Shown: positions 48,207 to 56,487 of the stretch, piece after piece
Numbering within the stretch: position 1 is the stretch's first letter
Layout of the letters: each line of letters begins with the position of its first letter
Assembly: GCA_903842345.1 (NCBI GenBank)
Contig: CAIMLR010000044.1
Coordinates: 1 to 56,487, forward strand
Direction: 5' to 3'
Source of the DNA: an uncultured Myxococcales bacterium
GTDB taxonomy: Bacteria; Myxococcota_A; UBA9042
Length of the DNA: 56,487 nt
The notes under the pieces: model-generated
Seen by the model: the letters and a program-made list of their open reading frames with translations, nothing else
Database searches by the model: none
Told to the model about the DNA's origin: nothing
Program-made: the position numbers and the translations under genes

Positions 48207-48635
48207 ATGGAGGAGCGCGAGGACCACAGCCGCCGCGGATCGGTGCAAGCCGACGACGGTGAACAAAGTGACAGGCTCGATAGGGCGGCGCTGGACCGTC
48301 TGGGCGGGATCGACACACCGGAGGGCCGGGAGTTGATTGGTGAGTTGATCCAACTGTTCCGCGACGGCGGGAATGAAGCCCTCGAAGCGCTGCGGGAGAA
48401 CACCGCGCAAAACGCGTGGCAGAACCTGAGCATGACGGCGCACAACCTGAAGTCGAGCGCCGGCTACCTCGGGGCGACGCGGCTCTCCGAGCTGGCGGCG
48501 CAGCTGGAGCAGCAATGCACGGCGCGGACGAAAGACGTTCAGGCGCTGACGGCGACGGTGGACGCCGTGATGACCTCGCATGCACGGGTGCTGATCGCGC
48601 TGGCAGCGCTGGCGGACCAGCTGGCGGAACGCTGA
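48207..48635 (+). CDS. Free-standing HPt phosphotransfer protein
   Basis: 142 residues from ATG 48207, with GGAG at six bases. MTAHNLKSSAGYLGATRLSE holds the phosphorylatable His in the H-x-LKS form, followed by the usual helix (LAAQLEQQC). Residues 1-30 are polar. It shuttles phosphate between receivers. Divergent from the receiver and activator genes and near the large hybrid kinase that has lost its own HPt His, so it is the natural candidate to complete that relay in trans. Confidence 0.9.
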   Translation: MEEREDHSRRGSVQADDGEQSDRLDRAALDRLGGIDTPEGRELIGELIQLFRDGGNEALEALRENTAQNAWQNLSMTAHNLKSSAGYLGATRLSELAAQLEQQCTARTKDVQALTATVDAVMTSHARVLIALAALADQLAER

Positions 48636-48681
48636 CCGCGCCGCGCTGAACCACGACGCACGGGCCTTGGTGATCGCGATG

Positions 48682-51600
48682 CTACTTCGGAGGCGTCGCC
48701 GCTGGGGGCTTCGCGGGCACTGGCGGCTTGACCGGCGCTGGCGCGGGGGCCTTCTCGATCACCTTCGCGCTGGACATCACAAACTGCACGCGCCGGTTCT
48801 TTTGCTTGTTCTCCGGCGTGTCATTGGGCGCCACGGGCCGCGTTTCGCCATAGCCGGTCGACTTGAGCCGCGTACGATCCGCGCCCTTCTTCACCAGATA
48901 GTCGACAACCGCCGCCGCCCGCGCCGCGGAAAGTGCGAGGTTGGCCTGATCGTCGCCGTCCGCATCCGTGTGGCCTTGCACTTCAATCCGCGTCAGCTCC
49001 GGATGCGCCTGCAGGATGCTGACCACCACGTCGAGCACCGTGTAGCTCTCCGGCCGAATCACCGCCTTGTTCGTGGCGAACTCGACGCGCTCGTAAATGA
49101 CGATTTCGTCGCCGATCGCCGCCGCCATGCACTTGTCGGTCGGGTCATCGGGGCACTTGTCCGCGGCGTCCGGAATGCCGTCCTTGTCGCGATCCGGCAG
49201 CGTGTCAGGGCAACCGTCGGCATCCTCGTAGCCGTTGCGCGTCTCCGACTCGTTCGGGCACTTGTCGTCGACGTCGAGGATGCCGTCTTTGTCGTTGTCG
49301 GGATCCGGGCAGCCATCCGCGTCCTCAAAGCCGTCCTTGTCTTCGGGCGCGAGCGGACACTTGTCATCCGGATCCAGCAGACCATCGCCATCGGTATCCA
49401 GCACGACCGGCGTCGCCAGCGCGATGGCATGCGGCGCGTAACCGGCCTGCAGGACCACACGGAACGTCGGCGTGCCGACCGCGCTGTTGAGCCCGGGGCC
49501 CGCCGCGAGCGTCACGTCCCACGGATTGAGATCGGCGCGCACACCCAGCAGCGCCTCCAGCGGACTGTTCGTGCCGTCGTGCGCGCGCTGGGTCGCATCC
49601 AGCGGGTTGAGCTGCTTGGCGGATTGCAGGGAGCCGTACACCGTCGCCAGCCAGTCGACCGGTCCGGCGATCGGCCCGCGGCCAAAGACACCCCAAGTCA
49701 TCGCGTCATCGTTGACGACGTTGAAGACCTGCGAACGGGACCGCGCCATCCAGCCGACGTTGGCGCCAAACAGCCAGCGGCCATGCCGCCAGTCGCCGAC
49801 CACGCGCGGCTCCACGTGCACCGCGCCTTCACTCTGGAACGCCGTGGCGTTGCCGGTCGGCAGCCAGGTGGTCAAGCGCACGCCGAGGCCAAAGCCATCC
49901 GCGCCCGCCGCCTTCCAGCCAAAGAGCGCGGTCAAGTCCGCGCCAAGCGCCAGCCGGATGTCACCCAACGCCGCCGCTTTCAGTTCGCTGACGCTGCGCC
50001 CGCCGATCGTCGTATCCGGCGTGCCCAGCGTCGTGACAAAAGGGATCGCGGCGTCTACCTCCAGCCAGTCCAGAAGGCCAAGGCGCGCGAGCGCTTCCGC
50101 GTGCAAAAGCCCCGGGATGACGCTGCCCGTCGCGCGGCCATCGCCCGCTTGAATGGGCACGAGGCGCAGCGGTTGGTTGGCGTAGTGCGCGGAGATGCCC
50201 GCGCCCCACTGCAGGTGCCCCGGCGTGCCGCTCTGCCACTGGTTCAGCACGCCGCTGCCCACGGGCACCGCGTTGAACTGTTCCACGTCCACGTTACCCG
50301 CGGCGAACGCCGGCAGCGCGACAAAAACCAGGAGCACCGCCACCAAGCCGTGGGCCCGCACGCGTCGCAACAGCAGCGCCAGCGCCGCCAACAAGCCAAG
50401 CCACAGCGTCGCATTGCCGCCGCCCATCGGGCCTGCCGTGCAACCGCCGCGGAGTGCCATGCCGCCCGCGCCCACTTCTGCTGCCTCATTGCCGTCGTTG
50501 GTATCGCAGACGTCGCCAACGCCGTCGTGGTCGCTGTCCGTCTGGTTGGCGTTGGCGGTGTACGGGCAATTGTCCTTGGCGTCCGGGATGCCGTCCTGGT
50601 CGCTGTCCGTTCCCGGCTTGGGCACGTCGTCCGCCGCCACGTTGGGATCCCGTTCGCCCGCGTCGACCTTGCCGTTGTGATTCACGTCCTCCGCGCCATC
50701 GCCAACCGTCCCGCCGTCGGTATCTGCCTTGGCCGGATGCGTCTTGCTCGCCGGATCCGCGTCACCGGCAAACACGCCCGCCGTTCCGGCAAAGCTGATG
50801 CCGCCCGCGCTCTTGCCACCGGGGATCCCCGTCGTCACGCCCACTTCCAGACCGTCGCCCAGGCCATCGCCATCGGTGTCGGGATTCAGCGGATCCGTCT
50901 TGCCATAGCCCGCCAGCGGCCCCGTTCCCGCCTCTTCGTCGCCATCGTTGACGCCATCGTCGTCGCTGTCTGCATCCAGCGGGTTGGTATCCTTGCCGGC
51001 GTCGTAGCCTGCCGGATCGCCCGCCGCCAATTCCTGGCCATCGCTCAGGCCATCGCCATCGGTATCTTTCGCCAGCGGGTCAGTGCCCAGCTTGACCTCG
51101 GCACCGTCGCCCAAGCCATCGCCGTCGGTGTCGAACTTCTTGGGATCCGTACCGCGCTTGATCTCGTCGGCGTCCATCAACCCGTCGCCGTCTGAGTCTG
51201 TGACGCTCGCCACGTCGTCCGCGCCGTTGTTCGGATCCGTCTCGCTGCCGTCAATCTTGCCGTTGTGGTTCGCGTCTTCCGCGCCGTCGATGACGGTGCC
51301 CTTGTCGGTGTCCGCCTTCGTCGGATCGGTCGTCGTCTTGGGGTCCTGATCCGCCGGCAAGCCCGGCGCCGTGCCCAGCCACGTCACGCCGTTGCTGTCC
51401 TTGCCATCGGCCACGCCGGTGACGACGCCCACTTCCAAGCCGTCCCACAAGCCATCGCCGTCGGTGTCGCGCAGCAGCGGGTTCGTCGGTCCGTACGCCG
51501 CCAGTTTGCCCTTGCCCAGCACTTCGTCGCCGTCGTTCAGGCCGTCATCGTCGCTGTCCGCGTCCAGCGGATTCGTCTCCTTGCCTGGCTCATACGTTTC

Positions 51601-54600
51601 CGTGCCACCGCTGGCGATTTCCACGCCGTCGCTCAACCCGTCGCCGTCCGTGTCGGCAACAAGCGGGTCGGTGCCGAGCTTCAGCACTTCCACGCCGTCC
51701 CCCAAGCCGTCGCCGTCGCTGTCCGTGACGGTTGGCTGCGTGCCCAGCTTGATTTCCACCAAGTCGGACAAGCCGTCGCCGTCGGTGTCGATCGCCACGC
51801 ACACCTTGCCGTCGCCGCTGTAGCCGAACTGGCAGGTGCAACTGTGCGCGCCAATGGTATTGGTGCAGTCGGCGGCCAAATCGCAGCCGCCGTGGTTGGT
51901 GGCACATTCGTCGATGTCCGCGCAGCTCTGCCCGTCGCCGCTGAACCCGGCTTGGCAGCCGCACGTGACGGTGACGCCGCTGGGCAAGCACGCCGCGTAG
52001 ACGTCGCAACCGCCGTTGTTGGCGGCGCACGGGTCGAGTTTCTCGCAGAAGAAGCCATTGCCGCTGTAGCCGGGCTGGCAGACGCAGGCGTAGCTGCCCG
52101 CGGTGTTGCTGCACGCCGCGGCGAGGTCGCAGCCGGCGGTGCTCGGCGTCGCGCACTCGTTGAGGTCGACGCAGCCCGTACTGCCGTTGCCGCCGTAGCC
52201 ACCCGGGCAGACGCCGCACGTGAAGCTGCCTTGGGTGTTGCTGCACGTCGTCAGCGCGTCGCAGCCGCCGTGGTTGACGGCGCATTCGTCCACGTCCACG
52301 CAGCCGCTGCTGCCCGTGCCGATGTAGCCCGCGGGGCACGCGCCGCACGCGAAGCTGCCGACCGTGTTGGTGCACGTCGTCAATTCGGCACAGCCGCCGT
52401 TATTGACCGCGCATTCGTCGATGTCGGTGCAGCCCGTCGCGCCGCCGCCGGTGAAGCCGCTGGGGCAATTGCCGCAGGTGAAGCCGCCCGCGGTGTTGGA
52501 GCACGCCGTCGCGAGGTCGCAGCCGCCGTTGGCGGTGCCGCATTCGTCGATGTCCACGCAGCCGGCGCTGCCGCTTCCGGTGTAGCCGTTGGGGCATGCG
52601 CCGCAGAGGAAGCCGCCGACCGTGTTGAGGCACGCCGTCAGCGCGTCGCAGCCGCCGTTGGCCGTCGCGCACTCGTTGACGTCGACGCAGCCGACGCTGC
52701 CGTCCCCCGTGTAGCCCGCGGGGCATGCGCCGCACGCGAAGCCGCCGTCGGTGTTGGAGCATGCCGACGCCAGGTCGCAGCCGCCGTTGTTGACCGCGCA
52801 CTCGTTCACGTCAAAGCAGCCGGTCGCGCCGGAGCCCTGATAGCCGGCGGGGCACGCGCCGCAGGTGAAGCCGCCCGGCGTGTTGGCGCAGTTGCTCTTC
52901 AAGTCGCAGCCGCCGTGGTTTGTCGCGCATTCGTCGATGTCTGCGCAGCCGGTCGCGCCGCCGCCGGTGTACCCCGCCGGGCAGATGCCGCACGTGAAGC
53001 CGCCAGCCGTGTTGCTGCACGCGGTCAGCGCGTCACAGCCGCCGTCGCCCGTCGCGCACTCGTTGACGTCGACGCACGCCGTGTCCCCGCTGCCGGCGTA
53101 GCCGGGCGGGCATGCGCCGCAAATGTGACTGCCCGCGGTGTTCAGGCAGACCGTCAGCAAGTCGCAGCCGCCGTTGTTGGTCAGGCATTCATTGATGTCC
53201 GAGCACACCGTGGCGCCCGTGCCCGTGTACCCAGCGGGGCACGCGCCACAGGAGCGGCTGCCCGGCGTGTTGGTGCACGTCGTCAGCGCGTCGCACCCGC
53301 CGTTGTCCTGGGCGCATTCGTTGATGTCGGTGCACGTGAAGCCGTCGCCCGTGTAGCCGGGCTTGCAGGCGCACGCGTAGCTGCCAAGGGTGTTGGAACA
53401 GTCCGCGGCGAGGTCGCAGCCGTTGACGGTCGCACACTCATTGACGTCGGCGCAGTAGAAACCATCGCCCGCGAAGCCGGTCTTGCAGCTGCACGTGAAG
53501 GCGCCGAGGGTGTTGGCGCAATCGGCGGCCAAGTCGCAGCCGCCGTTGGCCGTCGCGCACTCGTTGATGTCCGTGCAGTTGGTGGCGCCGGTGCCGCTGT
53601 AGCCGCTGGGGCACGCGCCGCAGAGGTTGCTGCCGGGCGTGTTGATGCACGCCGCCAATGGATCGCAGCCGCCGTTGCTCGTCAGGCACTCGTTGACGTC
53701 GGTGCACGTGAAGCCGTCGCCCGCGTAGCCAGCCTTGCAGTTGCAGCCAAAGCTGCCGACGACGTTCGTGCAATCCGCGGCGATGTCGCAGCCGCCGTTA
53801 TTGGCGCCGCACTCGTTGATGTCGACACAGCCCGTCGCGCCGGTGCCGCTGTAGCCGCCTGGGCACGCGCCGCACGCGAAGCTGCCCGCCGTGTTGACGC
53901 ACGCCGTGAGCGCGTCGCAGCCGCCGTTGTTCGCCGCGCATTCGTTGATGTCGACGCAGCCGGCGGCGCCGGTGCCCAGGTAGCCCGCGGGGCAAGCGCC
54001 ACAGCTGAAGCTGCCAGGGCTGTTGCTGCACGCGGTGAGCAGGTCGCAGCCGCCGTTGTCGAGCGTGCACTCGTCGATGTCCAAACAGCCGCTGCCGCCG
54101 GTGCCGGTGTAGCCCGCCGGGCATGCGCCGCACGCGAAGCTGCCGGGCGTATTGGCGCATGCGGTCAGGCTGTCGCAGCCGCCGTTGTTGGCCGCGCATT
54201 CGTTCACGTCGACGCAGGTCGAATCGCCGCTGCCGGTGTAGCCCGCCGGGCACGCGCCGCAGATGCGGCCGCCGGCGGTGTTGATGCACGCCGTCAGCGC
54301 GTCGCAGCCACCGTTCGCGGTCGCGCATTCGTTGATGTCGACGCAGCCCGCCGCGCCGTTGCCGCTGTAGCCGTTCGGGCACGCGCCGCAGGTGAAACTG
54401 CCCGCGGTATTGGTGCAATCCGTCATCAGGTCGCAGCCGCCGTTGGCCGTCGCGCATTCGTTGACGTCGACGCAGCCGCTGCCGCCGGTGCCGAGATAGC
54501 CCGCGGGACAGCCGCCACAGCTGAAACTGCCGCTTGTGTTGGTGCAGGTCGTGAGCGCGTCGCAGCCGCCGTTGTGGGTCGCGCATTCGTTCACGTCCAG

Positions 54601-56487
54601 GCAGCCGCTTGCGCCGCCGCCCGTGAAGCCGATCGGGCAGCCGCCACACGTGTGCGCGCCCGGCGTGTTGGCGCAGGCGGAGAGCGGATCGCAGCCGCCG
54701 TTGTTGACGAGGCATTCGTTGATGTCCACGCACCCCGTTGCGCCCGTGCCGGTGTAGCCACTGGGGCAACCACCGCAGGTGAACGTGCCGGGTTCGTTCA
54801 AGCACGCGGTCAGGGTGTCGCAGCCGCCGTTGCCGACGAGGCATTCATCGACGTCGACGCAGCCCGTCGCGCCGCTGCCCGTGTAGCCTGCGGGGCATGC
54901 GCCGCACGCAAAGCTGCCGGCCGTATTGCTGCAGACGGCGAGCGGGTCGCAGCCGCCATTGGCGGTTGCACATTCATTGATGTCAAAGCAGCCCGCGCTG
55001 CCGTCGCCCACGTAGCCGCTGGGGCACGCGCCGCAGTGGAACGACCCGGCGGTGTTGGTGCAGGTCGTCAGGCTGTCGCAGCCGCCACTGTTTGTCGCGC
55101 ATTCGTTGATGTCCGCGCAGCCGGTGTCGCCGCTGCCCGTGTAGCCCGCGGGGCACGCGCTGCACGTGAAGCTCCCGGCGGTGTTGGTGCAGCTGGTCAA
55201 GGTATCGCAGCCGCCGTTCGCCGTGGCGCATTCGTTGACGTCGACGCACGCCGTGTCGCCGCTGCCGGTGTAGCCGGTCGGGCAGACGCCGCACGTGCGA
55301 CTGCCGGGGGTATTGATGCACGCGGTCAGCGGATCGCAGCCGCCGTTCGCGGTCAGGCATTCGTCGACGTCGGCGCAACCTGCCGCGCCTGTGCCGGTGT
55401 AGCCCGCGGGGCACGCGCCGCAGAAGAAGGAGCCCGCCGTGTTGCTGCACGTGGTCAGCATGTCGCAGCCGCCGTTGTGGGTCGCGCACTCATTGGCGTC
55501 CACGCAGCCCGCCTCGCCGTTGCCGAGATAGCCGCCAGGGCACGCGCCGCACGTCCGACTGCCAGCGGTGTTGGTGCAAACGGTGAGCGCATCGCAGCCG
55601 CCGTTATTGGTCAGGCATTCGTTGACGTCGACGCAGCCGGTCGCGCCGCCGCCCGTGTAGCCCGTTGGGCAGCTGCCGCACGTGTGGCTGCCGGCTGTGT
55701 TGGTGCAGGTGGTCAAGGCGTCGCAGCCGCCATTGCCGGTCGCGCATTCGTTGATGTCAACGCACGCCGTGTCGCCCGTCCCGGTGTAGCCGCTCGGGCA
55801 GGTGCCGCACGTGCGGGAACCCGCCGTGTTGATGCAGGCAGTCAGCGCGTCGCAGCCACCGTTGCCGCTCAGGCATTCATTGACGTCGACGCATGCTGAA
55901 TTGCCGGTGCCTGTGTACCCACTGGGACACGCGCCGCACGCGAAGCTGCCGGTCGTGTTGGTGCAAATCGTCAGCGGATCGCAGCCGCCGTTGGCCGTGG
56001 CGCATTCGTTGACGTCCGTGCACGCGAAGCCGTCGCCGCTATAACCGGGCTTGCAGGCGCACTGGAAACTGCCAAACGTGTTGGTGCACGTTGCCGCGGC
56101 GTTGCAGCCGCCGTTGTTGGTGAGGCACTCGTTGACGTCAGCGCAGCTCACGCCGTTGCCGCTGAAGCCGGTCTTGCACACGCAGGCAAAGCTGCCGACG
56201 GTGTTGGTGCAGTCCGCCTGGCCGCTGCACCCGCCGTTGTTTGTCGCGCATTCGTTCACGTCGACGCACGCGGTCGCGCCGGTGCCCGTGTAGCCGCTCG
56301 GGCACGCGCTGCACGTCCGCGAGCCGGCGGTGTTGGTGCACGTCGTCAGCGCGTCGCAGCCGCCGTTGTTGGTGAGGCATTCGTTCACGTCGACGCACGC
56401 GGTCGCGCCGGTGCCCGTGTAGCCGCTCGGGCACGCGCTGCACGTCCGCGAGCCGGCGGTGTTGGTGCACGTCGTCAGCGCGTTGCA
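48682..56487 (-). CDS. Giant EGF-repeat / TSP3 / OmpA surface protein (5' end cut by window edge)
   Basis: 2,601 residues are in the window; the frame is open to the edge, so the start is outside. From the N-terminal side: 36 complete and one partial EGF-like repeats of about 43 residues (D-x-NEC ... NGGC ... C-x-N-x-x-GSF); Asp-rich thrombospondin type 3 calcium repeats (DTDGDGLSD); a MYXO-CTERM-like tail (GGCTAGPMGGG, hydrophobic helix, LRR); then in frame a second export-like segment (LVAVLLVFVALPAFA), a beta-rich barrel-like region of about 270 residues, three more Asp-rich repeats, and an OmpA-type peptidoglycan-binding domain (VQGHTDADGDDQANLALSAARA; NRRVQF). Likely an outer surface adhesin. 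The middle looks like two genes fused in frame. Confidence 0.85.
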   Translation of the reverse strand, partial: CNALTTCTNTAGSRTCSACPSGYTGTGATACVDVNECLTNNGGCDALTTCTNTAGSRTCSACPSGYTGTGATACVDVNECATNNGGCSGQADCTNTVGSFACVCKTGFSGNGVSCADVNECLTNNGGCNAAATCTNTFGSFQCACKPGYSGDGFACTDVNECATANGGCDPLTICTNTTGSFACGACPSGYTGTGNSACVDVNECLSGNGGCDALTACINTAGSRTCGTCPSGYTGTGDTACVDINECATGNGGCDALTTCTNTAGSHTCGSCPTGYTGGGATGCVDVNECLTNNGGCDALTVCTNTAGSRTCGACPGGYLGNGEAGCVDANECATHNGGCDMLTTCSNTAGSFFCGACPAGYTGTGAAGCADVDECLTANGGCDPLTACINTPGSRTCGVCPTGYTGSGDTACVDVNECATANGGCDTLTSCTNTAGSFTCSACPAGYTGSGDTGCADINECATNSGGCDSLTTCTNTAGSFHCGACPSGYVGDGSAGCFDINECATANGGCDPLAVCSNTAGSFACGACPAGYTGSGATGCVDVDECLVGNGGCDTLTACLNEPGTFTCGGCPSGYTGTGATGCVDINECLVNNGGCDPLSACANTPGAHTCGGCPIGFTGGGASGCLDVNECATHNGGCDALTTCTNTSGSFSCGGCPAGYLGTGGSGCVDVNECATANGGCDLMTDCTNTAGSFTCGACPNGYSGNGAAGCVDINECATANGGCDALTACINTAGGRICGACPAGYTGSGDSTCVDVNECAANNGGCDSLTACANTPGSFACGACPAGYTGTGGSGCLDIDECTLDNGGCDLLTACSNSPGSFSCGACPAGYLGTGAAGCVDINECAANNGGCDALTACVNTAGSFACGACPGGYSGTGATGCVDINECGANNGGCDIAADCTNVVGSFGCNCKAGYAGDGFTCTDVNECLTSNGGCDPLAACINTPGSNLCGACPSGYSGTGATNCTDINECATANGGCDLAADCANTLGAFTCSCKTGFAGDGFYCADVNECATVNGCDLAADCSNTLGSYACACKPGYTGDGFTCTDINECAQDNGGCDALTTCTNTPGSRSCGACPAGYTGTGATVCSDINECLTNNGGCDLLTVCLNTAGSHICGACPPGYAGSGDTACVDVNECATGDGGCDALTACSNTAGGFTCGICPAGYTGGGATGCADIDECATNHGGCDLKSNCANTPGGFTCGACPAGYQGSGATGCFDVNECAVNNGGCDLASACSNTDGGFACGACPAGYTGDGSVGCVDVNECATANGGCDALTACLNTVGGFLCGACPNGYTGSGSAGCVDIDECGTANGGCDLATACSNTAGGFTCGNCPSGFTGGGATGCTDIDECAVNNGGCAELTTCTNTVGSFACGACPAGYIGTGSSGCVDVDECAVNHGGCDALTTCSNTQGSFTCGVCPGGYGGNGSTGCVDLNECATPSTAGCDLAAACSNTAGSYACVCQPGYSGNGFFCEKLDPCAANNGGCDVYAACLPSGVTVTCGCQAGFSGDGQSCADIDECATNHGGCDLAADCTNTIGAHSCTCQFGYSGDGKVCVAIDTDGDGLSDLVEIKLGTQPTVTDSDGDGLGDGVEVLKLGTDPLVADTDGDGLSDGVEIASGGTETYEPGKETNPLDADSDDDGLNDGDEVLGKGKLAAYGPTNPLLRDTDGDGLWDGLEVGVVTGVADGKDSNGVTWLGTAPGLPADQDPKTTTDPTKADTDKGTVIDGAEDANHNGKIDGSETDPNNGADDVASVTDSDGDGLMDADEIKRGTDPKKFDTDGDGLGDGAEVKLGTDPLAKDTDGDGLSDGQELAAGDPAGYDAGKDTNPLDADSDDDGVNDGDEEAGTGPLAGYGKTDPLNPDTDGDGLGDGLEVGVTTGIPGGKSAGGISFAGTAGVFAGDADPASKTHPAKADTDGGTVGDGAEDVNHNGKVDAGERDPNVAADDVPKPGTDSDQDGIPDAKDNCPYTANANQTDSDHDGVGDVCDTNDGNEAAEVGAGGMALRGGCTAGPMGGGNATLWLGLLAALALLLRRVRAHGLVAVLLVFVALPAFAAGNVDVEQFNAVPVGSGVLNQWQSGTPGHLQWGAGISAHYANQPLRLVPIQAGDGRATGSVIPGLLHAEALARLGLLDWLEVDAAIPFVTTLGTPDTTIGGRSVSELKAAALGDIRLALGADLTALFGWKAAGADGFGLGVRLTTWLPTGNATAFQSEGAVHVEPRVVGDWRHGRWLFGANVGWMARSRSQVFNVVNDDAMTWGVFGRGPIAGPVDWLATVYGSLQSAKQLNPLDATQRAHDGTNSPLEALLGVRADLNPWDVTLAAGPGLNSAVGTPTFRVVLQAGYAPHAIALATPVVLDTDGDGLLDPDDKCPLAPEDKDGFEDADGCPDPDNDKDGILDVDDKCPNESETRNGYEDADGCPDTLPDRDKDGIPDAADKCPDDPTDKCMAAAIGDEIVIYERVEFATNKAVIRPESYTVLDVVVSILQAHPELTRIEVQGHTDADGDDQANLALSAARAAAVVDYLVKKGADRTRLKSTGYGETRPVAPNDTPENKQKNRRVQFVMSSAKVIEKAPAPAPVKPPVPAKPPAATPPK
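50362..50460 (-). other. MYXO-CTERM-like sorting tail inside the giant protein
   Basis: The segment GGCTAGPMGGG, then WLGLLAALALLL, then RR has the Gly-Cys, hydrophobic helix and Arg cluster of MYXO-CTERM tails, which normally end a protein. Here the frame continues without a stop. A GTG at 50361 could start a separate 559-residue OmpA-family protein, but it has no clear ribosome-binding site. Confidence 0.6.
50480..51790 (-). repeat. Thrombospondin type 3 / calcium-binding Asp-rich repeats
   Basis: This part of the giant gene encodes many DTDGDGLxDxxE-type calcium loops, interspersed with longer blocks ending in NHNGKIDGSE- or NHNGKVDAGE-type segments. Two large units of similar order repeat (DEVLGKGKLAAYGPTNPLLR and DEEAGTGPLAGYGKTDPLNP), showing internal duplication. 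Confidence 0.85.
51790..56487 (-). repeat. Array of 36 complete EGF-like repeats plus one partial
   Basis: Units are about 129 nt (43 codons). Each has six cysteines with the calcium-binding DxNEC start. By my count 28 complete repeats have the fourth and fifth cysteines as CxxC (CGACP form) and 8 have the canonical CxC. Two of the CxC repeats lie near the N-terminal side, three in the middle and three next to the TSP3 block. Confidence 0.9.
56251..56487 (-). repeat. Near-identical tandem copies of one 129-nt EGF unit
   Basis: The unit from 56251 and the next copy from 56380 align at a 129-nt offset with one visible mismatch (56356 versus 56485) before the window ends. Other neighbouring repeats differ much more, so this is a recent duplication. 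Confidence 0.8.

Noticed and set aside
51265-55899. 1,544-codon open frame on the plus strand
   Set aside because: It is antisense to the EGF array. The repeats have uniform codon use, so one stop-free antisense frame is copied in every unit. The translation is Ala/Val/Arg-rich without domains.
51790-56487. Possible CRISPR or tandem noncoding repeat array
   Set aside because: The 129-nt units keep an open reading frame and six-cysteine EGF pattern, so they are coding.

Overview
The window is high-GC DNA from a Gram-negative bacterium whose style is that of the Myxococcota and related former Deltaproteobacteria. The evidence is the many secreted lipoproteins with Asp/Ala-rich linkers, Cys-rich CDDGNACT-type repeats, EGF and thrombospondin type 3 repeats, a MYXO-CTERM-like sorting tail, and very large hybrid histidine kinases. 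Genes are packed tightly, with many ATGA, GTGA or TGATG overlaps. I recognise no rRNA, tRNA, CRISPR array, insertion sequence or phage gene. The taxonomic call is inference from style only.

Left part (1-14.5 kb): an envelope and exopolysaccharide region. NfrA-like outer membrane and NfrB-like c-di-GMP-binding glycosyltransferase genes follow a DUF2334 polysaccharide-deacetylase-like lipoprotein. Nearby, a promoter-led pair encodes a GH113-like protein and the UDP-GlcNAc 2-epimerase WecB. The E. coli NfrAB pathway makes a ManNAc-type polymer from WecB product under c-di-GMP control, so the set reads as a ManNAc-exopolysaccharide locus with extra polymer-modifying proteins. Several cell-surface lipoproteins lie between.

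Middle (14.6-37.4 kb): a GH57 lipoprotein; a MASE1 hybrid kinase with its response regulator; a tightly coupled run trpS - VTT membrane protein - GH31 lipoprotein - unknown - ThiF/MoeB-like protein; a DUF2786 protein; a GMC oxidoreductase with small subunit and methyltransferase; a rhomboid protease; moaA with a small partner; a patatin; and two more lipoproteins.

Right (37.5-48.6 kb): a probable nitric-oxide-sensing phosphorelay. An H-NOX heme protein, a histidine kinase carrying the matching HNOBA domain, and a 1,362-residue DUF3369-type hybrid kinase whose own HPt domain has lost its histidine form one operon. A GST-like protein and a second hybrid kinase (apparent frameshift in its PAS domain) follow. 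Upstream are a receiver protein and a sigma-54 activator, with a -24/-12 promoter and an upstream palindrome in front of the H-NOX gene; a free-standing HPt is divergent.

Right end (48.7-56.5 kb): one giant surface protein, cut by the window edge, with at least 36 EGF-like repeats, thrombospondin type 3 repeats, a sorting-type tail, then in the same frame a second export signal, a beta-barrel-like region and an OmpA domain.
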